Of a DNA stretch of 64,000 nucleotides, positions 12,755-24,334 are shown in pieces. Below the pieces are notes generated by a model. The model searched no databases. It was given only the letters and a program-made list of their open reading frames with translations, and was not told the origin of the DNA. The stretch is from Taxillus chinensis (Eukaryota > Streptophyta > Magnoliopsida > Santalales > Loranthaceae), in contig CM042092.1 in the NCBI GenBank assembly GCA_023512835.1, positions 5,705,293-5,769,292 on the forward strand, in the 5' to 3' direction. A program made the translations under genes and the position numbers. Within the stretch, counting starts at the first letter, position 1; each line of letters starts with the position of its first letter.

Positions 12755-13596
12755 AGCCACTCAAAAGCCTACTCCCAGCTCCATTAGTAGGTAGCTCGAT
12801 GCGAGATTTACTATCCATTGATGGGGCCATCTTCAATGGGTAAGGAATTTAAGAACGCCATTTGGACCAACAAATTCTAACTTATCTAATTTAGAATGTT
12901 GCACTATATCGGGTGATTCTTTGGTATGATCACGAGATTTATTGGAAGGCTTTCTATCATTTATATAACCATTTTTAGCAAAACCTGTGCCTAGCTTAAC
13001 TCGATTTTCTAAAGCGGCTTCATAGAATGTAGAAGAGGTTACTTTGAATTGTTTGGGCAATGAAGGCCATGGGTGATTCTTTTGTCATTTATAGAAGAAT
13101 CCCATGGATTAAAGAAGGAATGTGTCCTATATCCGGCACTGAAGGGCTGTGTGGTTAAGGACACAACTCCACTAGGCTCCATAAAGGAAATTGGCTCTAG
13201 CACTATCAAACTGCAAGCCAAAATTGATCACAAAATTTTCAGAATTAATACTTAAACTTCTCTAGGAGGAGAAAGAAATAACGATAGATGAGCCCAACAA
13301 TATATTTGAATGAAACTTACTTTGCATTTTCTATCAAACTATTCAAACACAACCAGATTCAAACTATATCAAAGAGATCTGGGAAATTAACCAAAAATCA
13401 AAATTCAATCAATTAACATCAATTGAAGCTACCAGTAACCATTAAATTCACTCATTTACTCATGATAATCACAACCCACTAATTCCAAATGTTACCTACC
13501 ATTTATAAAACCGCTCCTAGCGTTAGAATAATAAATTCAAAAAGAAAAACAAAAAAATGCATTGTTTTCTCGATTAAAAGACACATAAGGAACCCA
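12755..13596 (-). pseudogene. Partial duplicated copy of the D6PK-like kinase gene (5' half only)
   Basis: This block matches 9975-10820 in the same orientation with clear divergence. It includes the N-terminal coding stretch (SNKSRDHTKESPDIVQHSK against [19 protein letters not shown]), the start region MEPSGVVSL, the CTTGCAG acceptor and most of the leader intron. Frame is lost by indels near 13065-13165 and 12850. The copy ends in the leader intron at about 13596, before the 5'UTR exon and promoter. The kinase domain is absent, so it cannot encode a kinase. It is most simply a local segmental duplication. Confidence 0.88.
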
Positions 13597-14060
13597 ATAA
13601 AATAATAATATAGAGGTTTATTTTATAATTAACAAAAAATATAATTATTAATGTAGTAATTAACAAAGACAAACCAGAATAAGAGGAAGAGAGTGCTTTT
13701 TTGTTGGGAAAGACATAAACATATATTATTATTATATTGTTAATAATAATATAGGTTTATGTTTTTGTTGGGAAATAAACCTATATTATTATTATTATTA
13801 TTATTTTGCTCGGTTGACATTAAGGTCTGTTTGGGTGGTATTCTGTAGATTCTGTGGGCCCCACCTTTCATTTTTTTATTATTATTGGCAATGACCACCC
13901 CTAACGTGTCTCTCCGCAAGAAGAAAGCAAGGCTTGCTTACATCTATTTGCCCCTTCAATAATTATATATTGATTAATGATTATGGTGTGATTTATATTT
14001 TGAGATAATGGGATTAAAACACAACTATTTATCCATGTAGTATACTATTTAAGTTTCATC
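13597..14060. repeat. Rearranged duplicate of the kinase upstream region, including an inverted piece
   Basis: Bases 13597-13706 are the reverse complement of about 11228-11340 (for example AAGAGGAAGAGAGTGC against GCACTCTCTTCCTCTT). Bases 13710-13805 are degenerate ATT repeats with a duplicated GTTGGGAAA motif. Bases 13805-14060 match 11361-11640 in direct orientation (for example ATTATTGGCAATGACCACCC). The roughly 400 bp holding the leader exon and promoter (10820-11225) has no counterpart. Confidence 0.82.
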
Positions 14061-16399
14061 ATAATTTAATATAATTAATATGTGAATTGTGTTTTAAAAA
14101 CACACATGAATGTTTGATAGAATTATTTTTAAAAATAATAAATTTGATAAATTCGAAACTACTTATGAGTTATGAAAATGGATTTGTGCCCATAATTTTT
14201 TAACATAGTATTTTCAAAAATAATACAGAATAACCAAACATAACCATAAGTTTCTCAATTATTTTTAAAACTGTTTATAACTATTTTTTACTCTCAAATT
14301 ATTTTTATTTTATTTTTATTCTACTTTATTACCTAAAATTATCATATTTTATTTTTTATGGAATTTAATTTTTAAAAAATACATATTATTTTATCTCCCA
14401 ACATATAAAATTTATTTTCAAATTCAATACCAAAATAGAATACAAGATTGAAGACACTTATAAAACAGCGACTAATTGATTAAGGTTAAATGAATTATGT
14501 TTCAAATTCCCTACCTACTATGTTTGGGTATCATAAATATGACCCATGATAATAGCATTAAGTATATGCTGCATATTTTTATTAGTTTGAAAAACTATTT
14601 TTAAAAAAAAGCTCTATTTTCAGGTTATCTATCACGAAAATTTTAACAAAATGAATAGTTCATATTTATATTTAAAAAGCTATTATTAAAAGTATTTTTA
14701 ATAATAATATGTATTTTATTTTTATGTATGGAGAATTCTTTATTTGCAAAAAGTTTTTTTTTTTTTGCTTTTAACTCCAACAACACTCTTCATTTTAATT
14801 TTAATTTTATTAAAATAATAAATTTTATTATATTTCTAATATAATAAACTATTATTTGGAGAGAGGAGAGAGGAGAGAGAAGATAAAAAATAATAAAGTA
14901 ATATATGGAGAATGAATAATGACTCTTCAAAAATGAAGAGCTACTATAGTCTTTTGTATGTGTGGAGACTCAAATGAAGAGCTTTGTTGAAGCTTGTTTT
15001 TAGCATTTGACTATTTATTTGTAAATAATAGAGAGTCTCTTGAAGTTGCTCTAACTCTTTATTTATTAAAAAATTATATTTTTTACCACATTTGTTTTTC
15101 TATTTAATTTTTCTCTCACCATATTTAAATTTGATTTAAATAAATAAAATAACTAATTAAAAATAATAATATTTTAATTGATAAAATGGTTAAAATAGAT
15201 ATGCTGAAAAGTAAGCTTTAAAAAAATAATTTATTAAACTAAAAAAATAATACTTTTGGTTATTTTAAAGATTCAAATTTAAAAAGATGATCGTGAGTGC
15301 TCTAATAGAGTTACGTGAATATCAGTCAAACATCAAAATATTGTATTTTTGAGTTGTAGCACCAGACATAAAATACTATTTGCTAAAGGTGAAAAAGCCA
15401 TAAAAAATTAAAGGGTGGGTGAAAAGTCATAAATATGTAATGTTCTCTTTTTTTGTAAGGGATAAAAATGAGGTGAAAATAACATACATGAAAAAATTAT
15501 TATTTTTATGATAACTAAAATAGTAAAATTTGCTATAAAACTATCAAATTCTACTTTTTCTCATCAATTTTCTAATCCAAATTAAACTATCAAAAATAGA
15601 TTTTTTATCTCTTTTTCCACACTAACCAAACAACACTTTTTCCACTTTTTTTTTTCACTTCACTCCTGTTTTTTCACCATTTTTTCTATCTTTTTACCAA
15701 ACAAAGGCTAAATGGCGGTTTTTTTTCTTGTACTTTTTCCTTTTTTTATATAGCATGCTAGCTGACAAGAGAAGGTTTTAAAAAATTTAAAAAGAAAAAA
15801 GAAAAAAGAGAGGGTTATCGCGCGCCGGACGCCGAGGCCGTTTCTAATTTCTATATCTCGTATCATATCCATTAAACTTTAATCTCTACTTATACCGGTG
15901 GTAACAAATATCTGTGTGATATTTTCATTAGAATATTACTGATATTTAGTATATTTTAAATAATACTTTTAATACACAATTATAAAAATTAAAAATATAA
16001 ATACAATATAACAAACGTATATATTTACAAAAATAAATATAAATATTGTTTAGTAACTTGTTATCATTAATGTTAATTAATATCGCAATATGAATGATAC
16101 GTATATGATATGGTTATTTATGACAAAATGTGAACACAACGTGATCAGGAACATGAGCAATATAACATGATTTGGAGTACAAACAATATAATAAGTCTTG
16201 GGTTTAAAATCATGTTTATACATGCTAAACTAGCTGGATCTGTATCAAATCTGGTACATATATACCCGGCCGTTGAGAGGCCTGCCTGCTTAATTGTTTG
16301 GTAACTTTTTTATTCAATTGCTTTTGGTCTAAAAACCATTTTAAAAACTCTAAATGTCATCTGATCATGTAATAATTGTATTTATATTAATTTATGTAT
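14061..16399. other. AT-rich intergenic DNA
   Basis: No coding sequence or RNA gene is recognised. A short GAGAGAGGAGAGAGGAGAGA tract lies at 14858-14880. The surrounding motif (GAAGAGCT... and GTTGCTCTAACTC near 15047) resembles the ends of the MITE family found further right, so decayed MITE sequence is likely at about 14750-15060. Confidence 0.4.
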
Positions 16400-16719
16400 A
16401 AATGAAATATGACCGACCTTATAACCCGCGACAGCCAAAACATGCCAGTGACCTGTGGTACCGACAGAGTCACAGCACAGCGCCGACCGCCGAGTGATGT
16501 TTTAATTTGTGTGTTTGGTAGCAGCGTCGGGAAAAGTCACATGCAGCCACGTGAGCCCTACAGGCCATGTGGAAGGCTGCCACGCGTCCAAATGAAAATT
16601 TGATACTCCTGGGATCACGTTCACCAACCAGGGTCAGAAAAGTCATTTCACAGGATCCCTCTTGTCAAATCGCCAATCGTCAGCAGCGATCTTCACTTGT
16701 GATTTATAAATGAGCCTTA
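16400..16719 (+). promoter_or_regulatory. Orphan promoter-like block interrupted by the TRIM array
   Basis: This 320-bp patch is much less AT-rich than its surroundings. It carries a perfect G-box core CACGTG (16548-16553), an ACGCGT motif near 16582 and a TATAAAT box (16705-16711). The TRIM array starts only 9 bp after the TATA box. I recognise no open reading frame on the far side of the insertions (27895 onward), so any gene it drove is lost, displaced or outside recognition. Inference only. Confidence 0.35.
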
Positions 16720-17133
16720 TGTCACGGGGTCAGGTTTCCTGCGCCTCTCAACCCATTGCGGCACTTAACTTCTCTATCCACGATCCGCTAAGTTTAGCCT
16801 TTGAGGGTTGAAGCGCACGTAGACTGGTTTCGTCATGCCACTGGACTCATCAGGAGAACGGCTCCAGTTCCCGACCAGTTTGTGTAAGGATGGCCAAATC
16901 CCTTCTTCAACGTCAAGTCCTCGACTAGCGGCGTGCTCCCCGCATTCAACCAGGTCGGCACGTCTGAACTCCGAAGGGGTTCCATCCGTTCTCTTCCACG
17001 AACTGCTTGGAACCTTCTCGCTGCGCACCATCTACGCTTCAACCAACCCCTCTCCTTTACGTAGCACGAATCCATTCCTGAATCGTGCCACTAAGAAACG
17101 TCCCGCCAGCACCACGCTGCTCGGGTCGTGACA
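16720..17133 (-). mobile_element. TRIM-like element, LTR copy 1 (414 bp)
   Basis: The LTR has perfect 7-bp inverted ends: TGTCACG at 16720 and CGTGACA ending at 17133. It matches copy 2 (17529-17942) and copy 3 (18337-18663 plus 27808-27894), all exactly 414 bp by my count. Reading on the minus strand it is the downstream LTR of the array: a purine-rich tract (GGGTGGAGGAGAA) lies just upstream of it, as a polypurine tract should. The flank CTTA (16716-16719) is repeated at 27895-27898. Confidence 0.85.
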
Positions 17134-17528
17134 TTCTCCTCCACCCAATCCTCGCAATGTCCTCGTTGCGCTTGTCGACATTGCTTCCCCGCAGGCGATG
17201 GCATCGTTACCTCGACGCCCTCCCACTCGCCCAATGTCAACAGCTTGGACATCGCTTCCCCGCAGGTTGCAACACCTTTACCAAGATGCTCGCCCACTTG
17301 CCCAATGTCCAAAGGATAGGAGGCTTCCAAGATCGCTCCGACGCGCTCCTTCGTACTCCCTTGCCCAACTCTGTATCACACTCTAGGATACTCCAACTCT
17401 ATGGACGCAAGGCGTGCAAGACACTATCGGTCGACTCACCTCTGTGAGCTCCCACCTTGGGATCACGCTACTCGCGAGAGTGCTCGGCGAGTCTTCAGGA
17501 TACGGGCCGGTTCGGCTTTGATACCACT
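17134..17528 (-). mobile_element. TRIM-like internal region 1
   Basis: 395 bp between LTR2 and LTR1. On the minus strand it begins with TGGTATCAAAGCC (17526-17514), which is close to the primer site complementary to initiator tRNA-Met, two bases from the LTR end. It ends in a polypurine tract. It lacks RT, RNase H and integrase, so it is non-autonomous. An internal motif (GCTTCCCCGCAGG) occurs twice, at about 17184 and 17255. Short open frames span it but show no Gag motif I can name. Confidence 0.8.
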
Positions 17529-17942
17529 TGTCACGGGGTCAGGTTTCCTGCGCCTCTCAACCCATTGCGGCACTTAGCTTCTCTATTCACGGTCCGCTAA
17601 GTTTAGCCTTTGAGGGTTGAAGCGCACGTAGACTGGTTTCGCCATGCCACTGGACTCATCAGGAGAACGGCTCCAGTTCCCGACCAGTTTGTGTAAGGAT
17701 GGCCAAATCCCTTCTTCAACGTCAAGTCCTCGACTAGCGGCGTGCTCCCCGCATTCAACCAGGTCGGCACGTCGAACTCCAGAAGGGGTTCCATCCGTTC
17801 TCTTCCACGAACCGCTTGGAACCTTCTCGCTGCGCACCATCTACGCTTCAACCAACCCCTCTCCTTTACGTAGCACGAATCCATTCCTGAATCGTGCCAC
17901 TAAGAAACGTCCCGCCAGCACCACGCTGCTCGGGTCGTGACA
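17529..17942 (-). mobile_element. TRIM-like element, LTR copy 2 (shared, 414 bp)
   Basis: Same ends as copy 1 (TGTCACG...CGTGACA) and only scattered substitutions and single-base indels. It serves as the downstream LTR of the right-hand unit and the upstream LTR of the left-hand unit, as expected when LTR-LTR recombination expands an element in tandem. Confidence 0.85.
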
Positions 17943-18336
17943 TTCTCCTCCACCCAATCCTCGCAATGTCCTCGTTGCGCTTGTCGACATTGCTTCCCCG
18001 CAGGCGATGGCATCGTTACCTCGACGCCCTCCCACTCGCCCAATGTCAACAGCTTGGACATCGCTTCCCCGCAGGTTGCAACACCTTTACCAAGATGCTC
18101 GCCCACTTGCCCAATGTCCAAAGGATAGGAGGCTTCCAAGATCGCTCCGACGCGCTCCTTCGTACTCCCTTGCCCAACTCGTATCACACTCTAGGATACT
18201 CCAACTCTATGGACGCAAGGCGTGCAAGACACTATCGGTCGACTCACCTCTGTGAGCTCCCACCTTGGGATCACGCTACTCGCGAGAGTGCTCGGCGAGT
18301 CTTCAGGATACGGGCCGGTTCGGCTTTGATACCACT
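17943..18336 (-). mobile_element. TRIM-like internal region 2
   Basis: 394 bp, nearly identical to internal region 1. One visible indel: CCAACTCTGTATC at 17371 against CCAACTCGTATC at 18174. The tRNA-Met type primer site TGGTATCAAAGCC reads leftward from 18334. No transposition enzymes are encoded. Confidence 0.8.
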
Positions 18337-18663
18337 TGTCACGGGGTCAGGTTTCCTGCGCCTCTCAACCCATTGCGGCACTTAGCTTCTCTATCCACGG
18401 TCCGCTAAGTTTAGCCTTTGAGGGTTGAAGCGCACGTAGACCGGTTTCGCCCGCCACCTGGGCTCATCAGGAGAACGACTCCAGTTCCCGACCAGTTTGT
18501 GTAAGGATGGCCAAATCCCTTCTTCAACGTCAAGTCCTCGACTAGCGGCGTGCTCCCCGCATTCAACCGGGTCGGCACGTCTGAACTCCGAAGGGGTTCT
18601 ATCCGTTCTCCTCCACGAACTGCTTGGAACCTTCTCGCTGCGCACCATCTACGCTTCAACCAA

Positions 18664-20068
18664 TGAAAAGAGCGTTTGTCGCACACGCACTTCAAATAAA
18701 ATTTAAACTAAGTATAGCTAGTGGCTTAACCTAGATCGTTCTCTACCGGAGGACTTATAAAATTCAATTCAACTTATTTAATTACTTGTTAAACAAAAAC
18801 TAATGAAAAAGAATAAATGGAAAATTGGGGGATTTTTGATTGAATGAAAACTAATTAAAGCAAGATTTTTAACTAAGAAAAGTAATAACTGAGAAAATCA
18901 ATTAATTAAAGATGTAACCGGTTTAACTTCACACCTGAATCTCGTTTATCACTATCCCAAAAGATTAATTAGATAAATTATGGCCCCATAATTCAAATGC
19001 ATCAAGACACCATGAATACAATCAAATTATGAATTTATTCCAACCAGAATAATTATGAATTAATTCTCGAAAGACTGCCCGTTCCCTACGAAACAAATCT
19101 TCCCACTCAAATAGAATAATAACGCACAATGAATTGTTAAATTAACACTCAACCGAGATATTAAATCAACAAATCAAAGAGATAGAGAATTAAATCATAG
19201 CACATAAAATACCAAATTAAATGTTAAAACATGGATTCAAAACAAGCATCCAAAGTGTTGCGCTAAACCGATTACAAAATACTTACCCCTCTATGGGTCG
19301 AAAAATCACAAATCTGTTTGGAAAAATTAGAACAACAGAATTAAAAACAGAATTAAGAAAAATAGGGCTGAGAGAATTAAATATCCGGTCTTGAACTCGA
19401 TCCGAATCTTCAACGCTCGGTGTACTATCTCTTTTCAATTTTCGCTATATCTCTTTGTGCAAAGCACTTGCGCTAAGCGTCGTGAAGAGATGATGGGCGT
19501 TGGAGGGATCGTGATAGAAGATGCTGGACGTAGTAGTGTGGTGGAGATGGGCCTGCGTGATGGAGAGACGGAAGGTTGATGGAGGCTGCGTTTTTTTTTT
19601 ATGGGATGGTGGAGGTGTGATGAATTATATATAAGCCCAACGATTTCCTTTTCTTCCTGCTTGCACATCAAGTAGCTGCTCTTCTTTCCAATTTCTTTTT
19701 CTTTTCTTTCACGCCAAGACATATCATCATTAACGCTTTCCAATTTCTCAAACCTACTTACGCAACAAGCAAACAATAAAATAATAATAATAACAATAAT
19801 AAATAAATAAATAAATAAAACACAAAATATTAAAATAAAAAAAATAATAAATAAATAAAATAATCAATTAAGCCCAGAGAATTAATATTAAAATAATTAA
19901 TTTAATATTAAAAACCATCAAAATTAATATTAAATATATAAAAAATGAATAAAACAGTAAATAATTGAAATTGGAGAAAACTATTATAAAAATGCATTAA
20001 TTCAACAAAATATTCAATTAAAGTCCAGAAATTACACGCAAATTTAATGACAAATATTGCAGTTATCA
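18664..20068 (-). repeat. Athila-like element, 3' LTR
   Basis: Same TG...CA ends as the 5' LTR, with nearly identical sequence over 1405 bp. The lower edge abuts ACCAA of the split TRIM LTR. The upper edge abuts the polypurine tract at 20069. Confidence 0.93.
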
Positions 20069-20624
20069 AATTCCCCCACACTTGAACTTTGGTCGTCCTC
20101 GAACAAATACTAAGATTAAGCACCAAGCAAAGATTATCAAATCATTCAAATTCAAATATACAAAGAGAACAACTTGAATATCACGAATTGAGTTCTAGTA
20201 TAGATGTGAGTGTGTGAGCTCAAAATTCATTGACTTTTTATTCTTTCAACCCATCTCTCATTCATGACACTTAATCAAGTCACACAAATATGCAATTATC
20301 AATAGCTGGCTAAGATTAAGCATACTCAAAAGTTAACCATAGTTATTCCATACTAGACAACTTAACTCTAACTATTCAAGATTCTCAGTCATTATTCAAA
20401 TATTGCATAATCAAATAAACTCAAATGGAACTAATCATTAGTGCTCAAGGATTTACCAAAAATTCAAGTGTCAATCAAGTTCAAGACTAAAAACATGCAG
20501 CCTATAAAAATAAAGCATACAAAAACAAAAGAAAATATTTTTGGTTTTTTTTTTAACTAAAGAAAAACACACTAAAAAAAATGTTTAACTAAACTAAACT
20601 ATGTGTTCCCTCCCCCACACTTAA
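20069..20624 (-). other. Polypurine tract and a second PPT-like tract of the element
   Basis: Immediately upstream of the 3' LTR the minus strand reads AAGTGTGGGGGAATT. A near copy, AAGTGTGGGGGAGGGAACAC, lies at 20606-20624, about 550 bp earlier. The DNA between has no clear frame. The first is the expected plus-strand primer; the second may be an extra priming site. Confidence 0.6.
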
Positions 20625-20682
20625 ATGTTGCATTGTCCTCAATGTAATCCAAAAATAGAAGCTATGGACATGAAATGCAATT

Positions 20683-22193
20683 TTAAAAATGAACAATGAA
20701 CAATAAATGAGAAGGAAAGAAACAACCTGATGGGCTCAAAGAATACAGGTCGTACGGTTGGATAGAATCCAACGCAGGTAGAGGATAACCCCCATAGAAG
20801 TGCTTGAGCCGATGTCCGTTGACCGTGAAGTTATGTCCTGATTCTTCCTGAATGATCTCCACTGTACCATATGGAAAGACACGAACTACAGTATAGGGGC
20901 CAGTCCATCTCGTCCTCAGCTTACCAGGCATAAGCTTCAGTCTCGAAGTATAAAGAAGAACACGCTCGCCTTCTTCGAATTCTCTCTTGTGAATTATCTT
21001 GTCATGGGCAGCCTTGGACTTTTCCTTGTAGAGCCTTGCATTATCATAAGAATCCAAACGAAGCTCCTCAAGCTCCTGAAGTTGAAGTTTCCTGTGCTCC
21101 CCTGCTTGGGCTAAGTCCAGATTGCAAGCTTTGACCGCCCAGGTATGCTCTATGCTCCACCTCCACAGGAAGATGGCAAGACTTCCCATAAACTAATCGA
21201 AATGGGGACATGCCAATGGGAGTCTTGTATCTTGTTTGATAGGCCCAAAGTGCATCATCAAGGCGCCGGCTCCAATCCTTCCTATTGGGTGAACAGTCTT
21301 CTCCAAGATTTGCTTCAACTCCCGATTGGACACCTCCGCTGGCCATTGGTTTGGGGATGGTATGGTGTCGATGTTTTATGTGTCACCCCATACTTCAAGT
21401 AGTGCTCGAAAGTGCCTGTTGCAAAAGTGAGTCCCTTGATCGCTAATGATAGCTTTAGGAATGCCAAACCTACAAAAGATATTAGTTTTCACAAAATCCA
21501 CAACAACTTTTGAATCGTCGGTCCTCGTGGCTTTCGCCTCCACCCACTTACTCACATAATCCACAAGAACCAATATATACAAATAACCAAAAGAACTAGG
21601 AAAAGGACCTATGAAATCAATACCCCAAACATCAAAAAGTTCACAAAATATCATAAGTCGTTGAGGCATCTCATGTTTCCTAGATATATTACCTGTATGT
21701 TGGCAACGATCACATGCTTTACAAAACTCATAAGCATCATGAAACAAAGTGGGCCAATACATACCAGAGTCCAATACCTTCCTAGGCGTGCGCTGTGAAC
21801 CAAAGTGTCCTCCACAAGCAAGTGTGTGGCGAATTTCAAAATGGATGGGATCTCATGGCTGGGGACACATCGTCGAATAATCCGATCACCGCCAATTCGC
21901 CAAAGATAGGGATCGTCCCAAAAATAGTGCCTCGCTTCACTCTTCAACCCTTGTACTTGGTGCTTCCTATAATGATCAGGAATTTTAGAAGCCACCAAGT
22001 AGTTCACCAAATCAACATACCATGGGAGGGTAGAAGAGAGTGCATATAAGTGCTCATCTGGAAAGGTGTCTCTCAACCCCAAGGAAGTGATGTCCTCTGA
22101 AAGGTGGGGAAGTCGGCTCATGTGATCGGCAACTAGATTTTCAGACCCCTTCTTGTCTCTGATCTCTATGTCGAACTCTTGAAGAAGCAACAT
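20683..22193 (-). pseudogene. Integrase of the element, frame-broken
   Basis: Zinc-binding and core regions can be followed across frames: C..C spacing in CKACDRCQHTGN, FDVWGIDFIGPFPSS, VSKWVEA and IISDQGTHFCN (22193-21376). The C-terminal part follows (RLDDALWAYQTRYKTPIGMSP near 21270, then RTRWTGPYTVVRVFPYG near 20890). Frame changes occur at about 21770, 21370 and 21130. Confidence 0.83.
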
Positions 22194-23779
22194 CTATCGA
22201 ATAAGTCGTGGCTTGGCATCTGGCTTCTTCAATAGGTACCTTAGGGCCGCATGATCGGAAAAGACAACAACTTTCGATCCCAAGAGATAGGAACGAAATT
22301 TATCTAAGGCAAAGATGATCGCAAGGAACTCCTTCTCGGTAGTGGTGTAATGGCACCGAGCTGCATCTAAGGTCCTCGAGGCATAGGCAACGACATGTGG
22401 AACTCCATCCACTCTCTGTGAAAGAACAACTCCCACAGCAAAATTGGAAGCATCACACATAAGCTCAAATGGATGGTCCCACTTTGGTGGTTGAATGATC
22501 GGCGGGGTGGTCAGCTGCTTCTTCAACTCATCAAAAGCTAACCTGCAAGAATCATCAAAAACAAAAGATTTCTCTTTTTGCAACAATTGCGACAATGGGT
22601 GCGCAATCTTCCTGAAGTCCCTGATGAAGCGCCTGTAAAAACTTGCATGTCCTAGAAAAGAACGAACATCTCGAACACAAGTAGGATAGGGTAAAGATGT
22701 AATAAGATCAATTTTGGATTTATCTACCTCTATACCATGCTTGGAAATTACATGTCCTAGAACTATGCCTTTTTCAACCATGAAATGACATTTTTCAAAA
22801 TTAAGCACAAGGTTTTTATCAATGCAACGACGCAAAACATTACCTAGGCTAGAGAGACATTCATCAAATGAGGAGCCATAAACAGTAAAATCATCCATAA
22901 ATACTTCCATGCAATTCTCAAGAAAATCGGAAAATATACTCATCATGCATCTTTGGAAAGTACCAGGAGCATTACAAAGACCGAATGGCATCCTTCTATA
23001 TGCAAAAGTACCAAATGGGCAAGTGAATGTAGTCTTCTCTTGGTCCTCTGGAGCAATGGGAACCTGAAAATAACCAAGAAAAACCATCCAAGAAGCAATA
23101 ATGTGTCCTACCTGCCAGTCTTTCTAACATTTGGTCAATGAAGGGAAGTGGGAAGTGGTCCTTGCGAGTGACACCGTTAAGTCTCCTATAATCAATGCAT
23201 ACTGCCGCCATTATGGACTCGCATAGGAACCAATTCATCCCTCTCATTTTTCACCACGGTGAACCCGGTCTTTTTGGGTACCACTTGGACAGGACTAACC
23301 CACCGAGAATCGGAGATAGGATAAATAATGCCAGTGCAAATAATTTTTCTACCTCTTTCTTAACAACTTCTAGCAAAGTGGGGTTTAGCCTCCTTTGGGG
23401 CTGCCTCACCTGGTTTAGCACCATCTTCTAAGAAAATCCTATGCATACAAGTGGATGGGCTAAGTCCAGGAATATCGGCTAATGTCCAACCTATTGCCTT
23501 AATATTGTCCCTCAAGAGAGCCAACAGTTTGGTCTCTTGGTTTGGTAGGAGATTACTAGCAATGATAACTGGCAATCTATCTCCATTCATCAAATATGCA
23601 TATTTCAAATTATTAGGCAAAGGTTTCAACTCAAGTGTAGGTGGGTGTTGTATGGAAGGAAGCATGCTAGGTGTAGAAATTTGTGCATAAGAAGAAATAG
23701 AGTGAACATGTGCAACATCATCAGAAAACAAAGCATTCAATTCATTAACATTATCCACCTCATCATCAAAATCATTCAC
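22194..23779 (-). pseudogene. Reverse transcriptase and RNase H of the element, frame-broken
   Basis: The pre-RT stretch (IKAIGWTLADIPGLSPS, about 23500) and the early RT (CIDYRRLNGVTRKDHFPLPF, about 23190) are in different frames. The long frame 23087-22194 carries [16 protein letters not shown], the catalytic FMDDF and the RNase H start [15 protein letters not shown] frame shift lies near 23080-23095, inside RT, and a shortened linker at about 23250-23400 also changes frame. Confidence 0.85.
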
Positions 23780-24270
23780 ATCACCGAAATCAAGGTCATA
23801 ATCAATTTCATATGGTGGTTCGGTGTGTGAGAGGAATAAGACACTATGCTCGAAGGATGCTTCATGGAGTCTAAAATATTAAATTTAATAATTTCATCAC
23901 CAAACTCCATAGAAAGCGTACCTTGGTAAACATCAATGATGGTCTTGGCAGTTTTGAGGAATGGCCTGCCAAGAATGATAGGGGCATGTGAGTTCGCCAA
24001 GTCCTCCTCCATGTTGAGAACATAGAAATCAGCGGGAAAGATGGCATCTCTCACTCTAACTAGAACATCCTCAAGAACGCCTATTGGTCCAATTGTGGAT
24101 CTATTAGCCAATTGGACTACCACCCGTGTTGGCTTAAGCTCCCCAATGTGAAGAGAGGAGTAGACAGAATATGGCATGACATTGATAGAGGCGCCCAAGT
24201 CACACAAAGCATCGAGAAAAGTGAAGTGTCCCAATGGTACATGGAATAGTGAAGGTGCCAGGGTCTTCAC
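23776..24270 (-). pseudogene. Retroviral-type aspartic protease region of the element
   Basis: The frame contains DLGASINVMP, the DSG/DTG-type active-site region seen in plant gypsy elements as DLGAS, followed by PIILGRPFL, the conserved flap/ILGRP segment. It is a fragment of a larger gag-pol frame, and its neighbours lie in different frames. Confidence 0.8.
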
Positions 24271-24334
24271 ACTTCGGAGGCATGGGAGGAGAATGTGTGA
24301 TGAGTCCGAGACTATTCTCCCAAGGTTGACCCTT

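Noticed and set aside
17085..18385. Open frames of 60-163 codons within the TRIM array
   Set aside because: They repeat identically in each unit and cross LTR borders without any domain; they reflect high GC, not genes.
16720..18663. CRISPR-like or satellite interpretation of the 0.8-kb tandem units
   Set aside because: Units have LTR ends, primer sites and purine tracts in the right order, which fits a retroelement array, not a satellite. CRISPR arrays are not expected in plant nuclear DNA.
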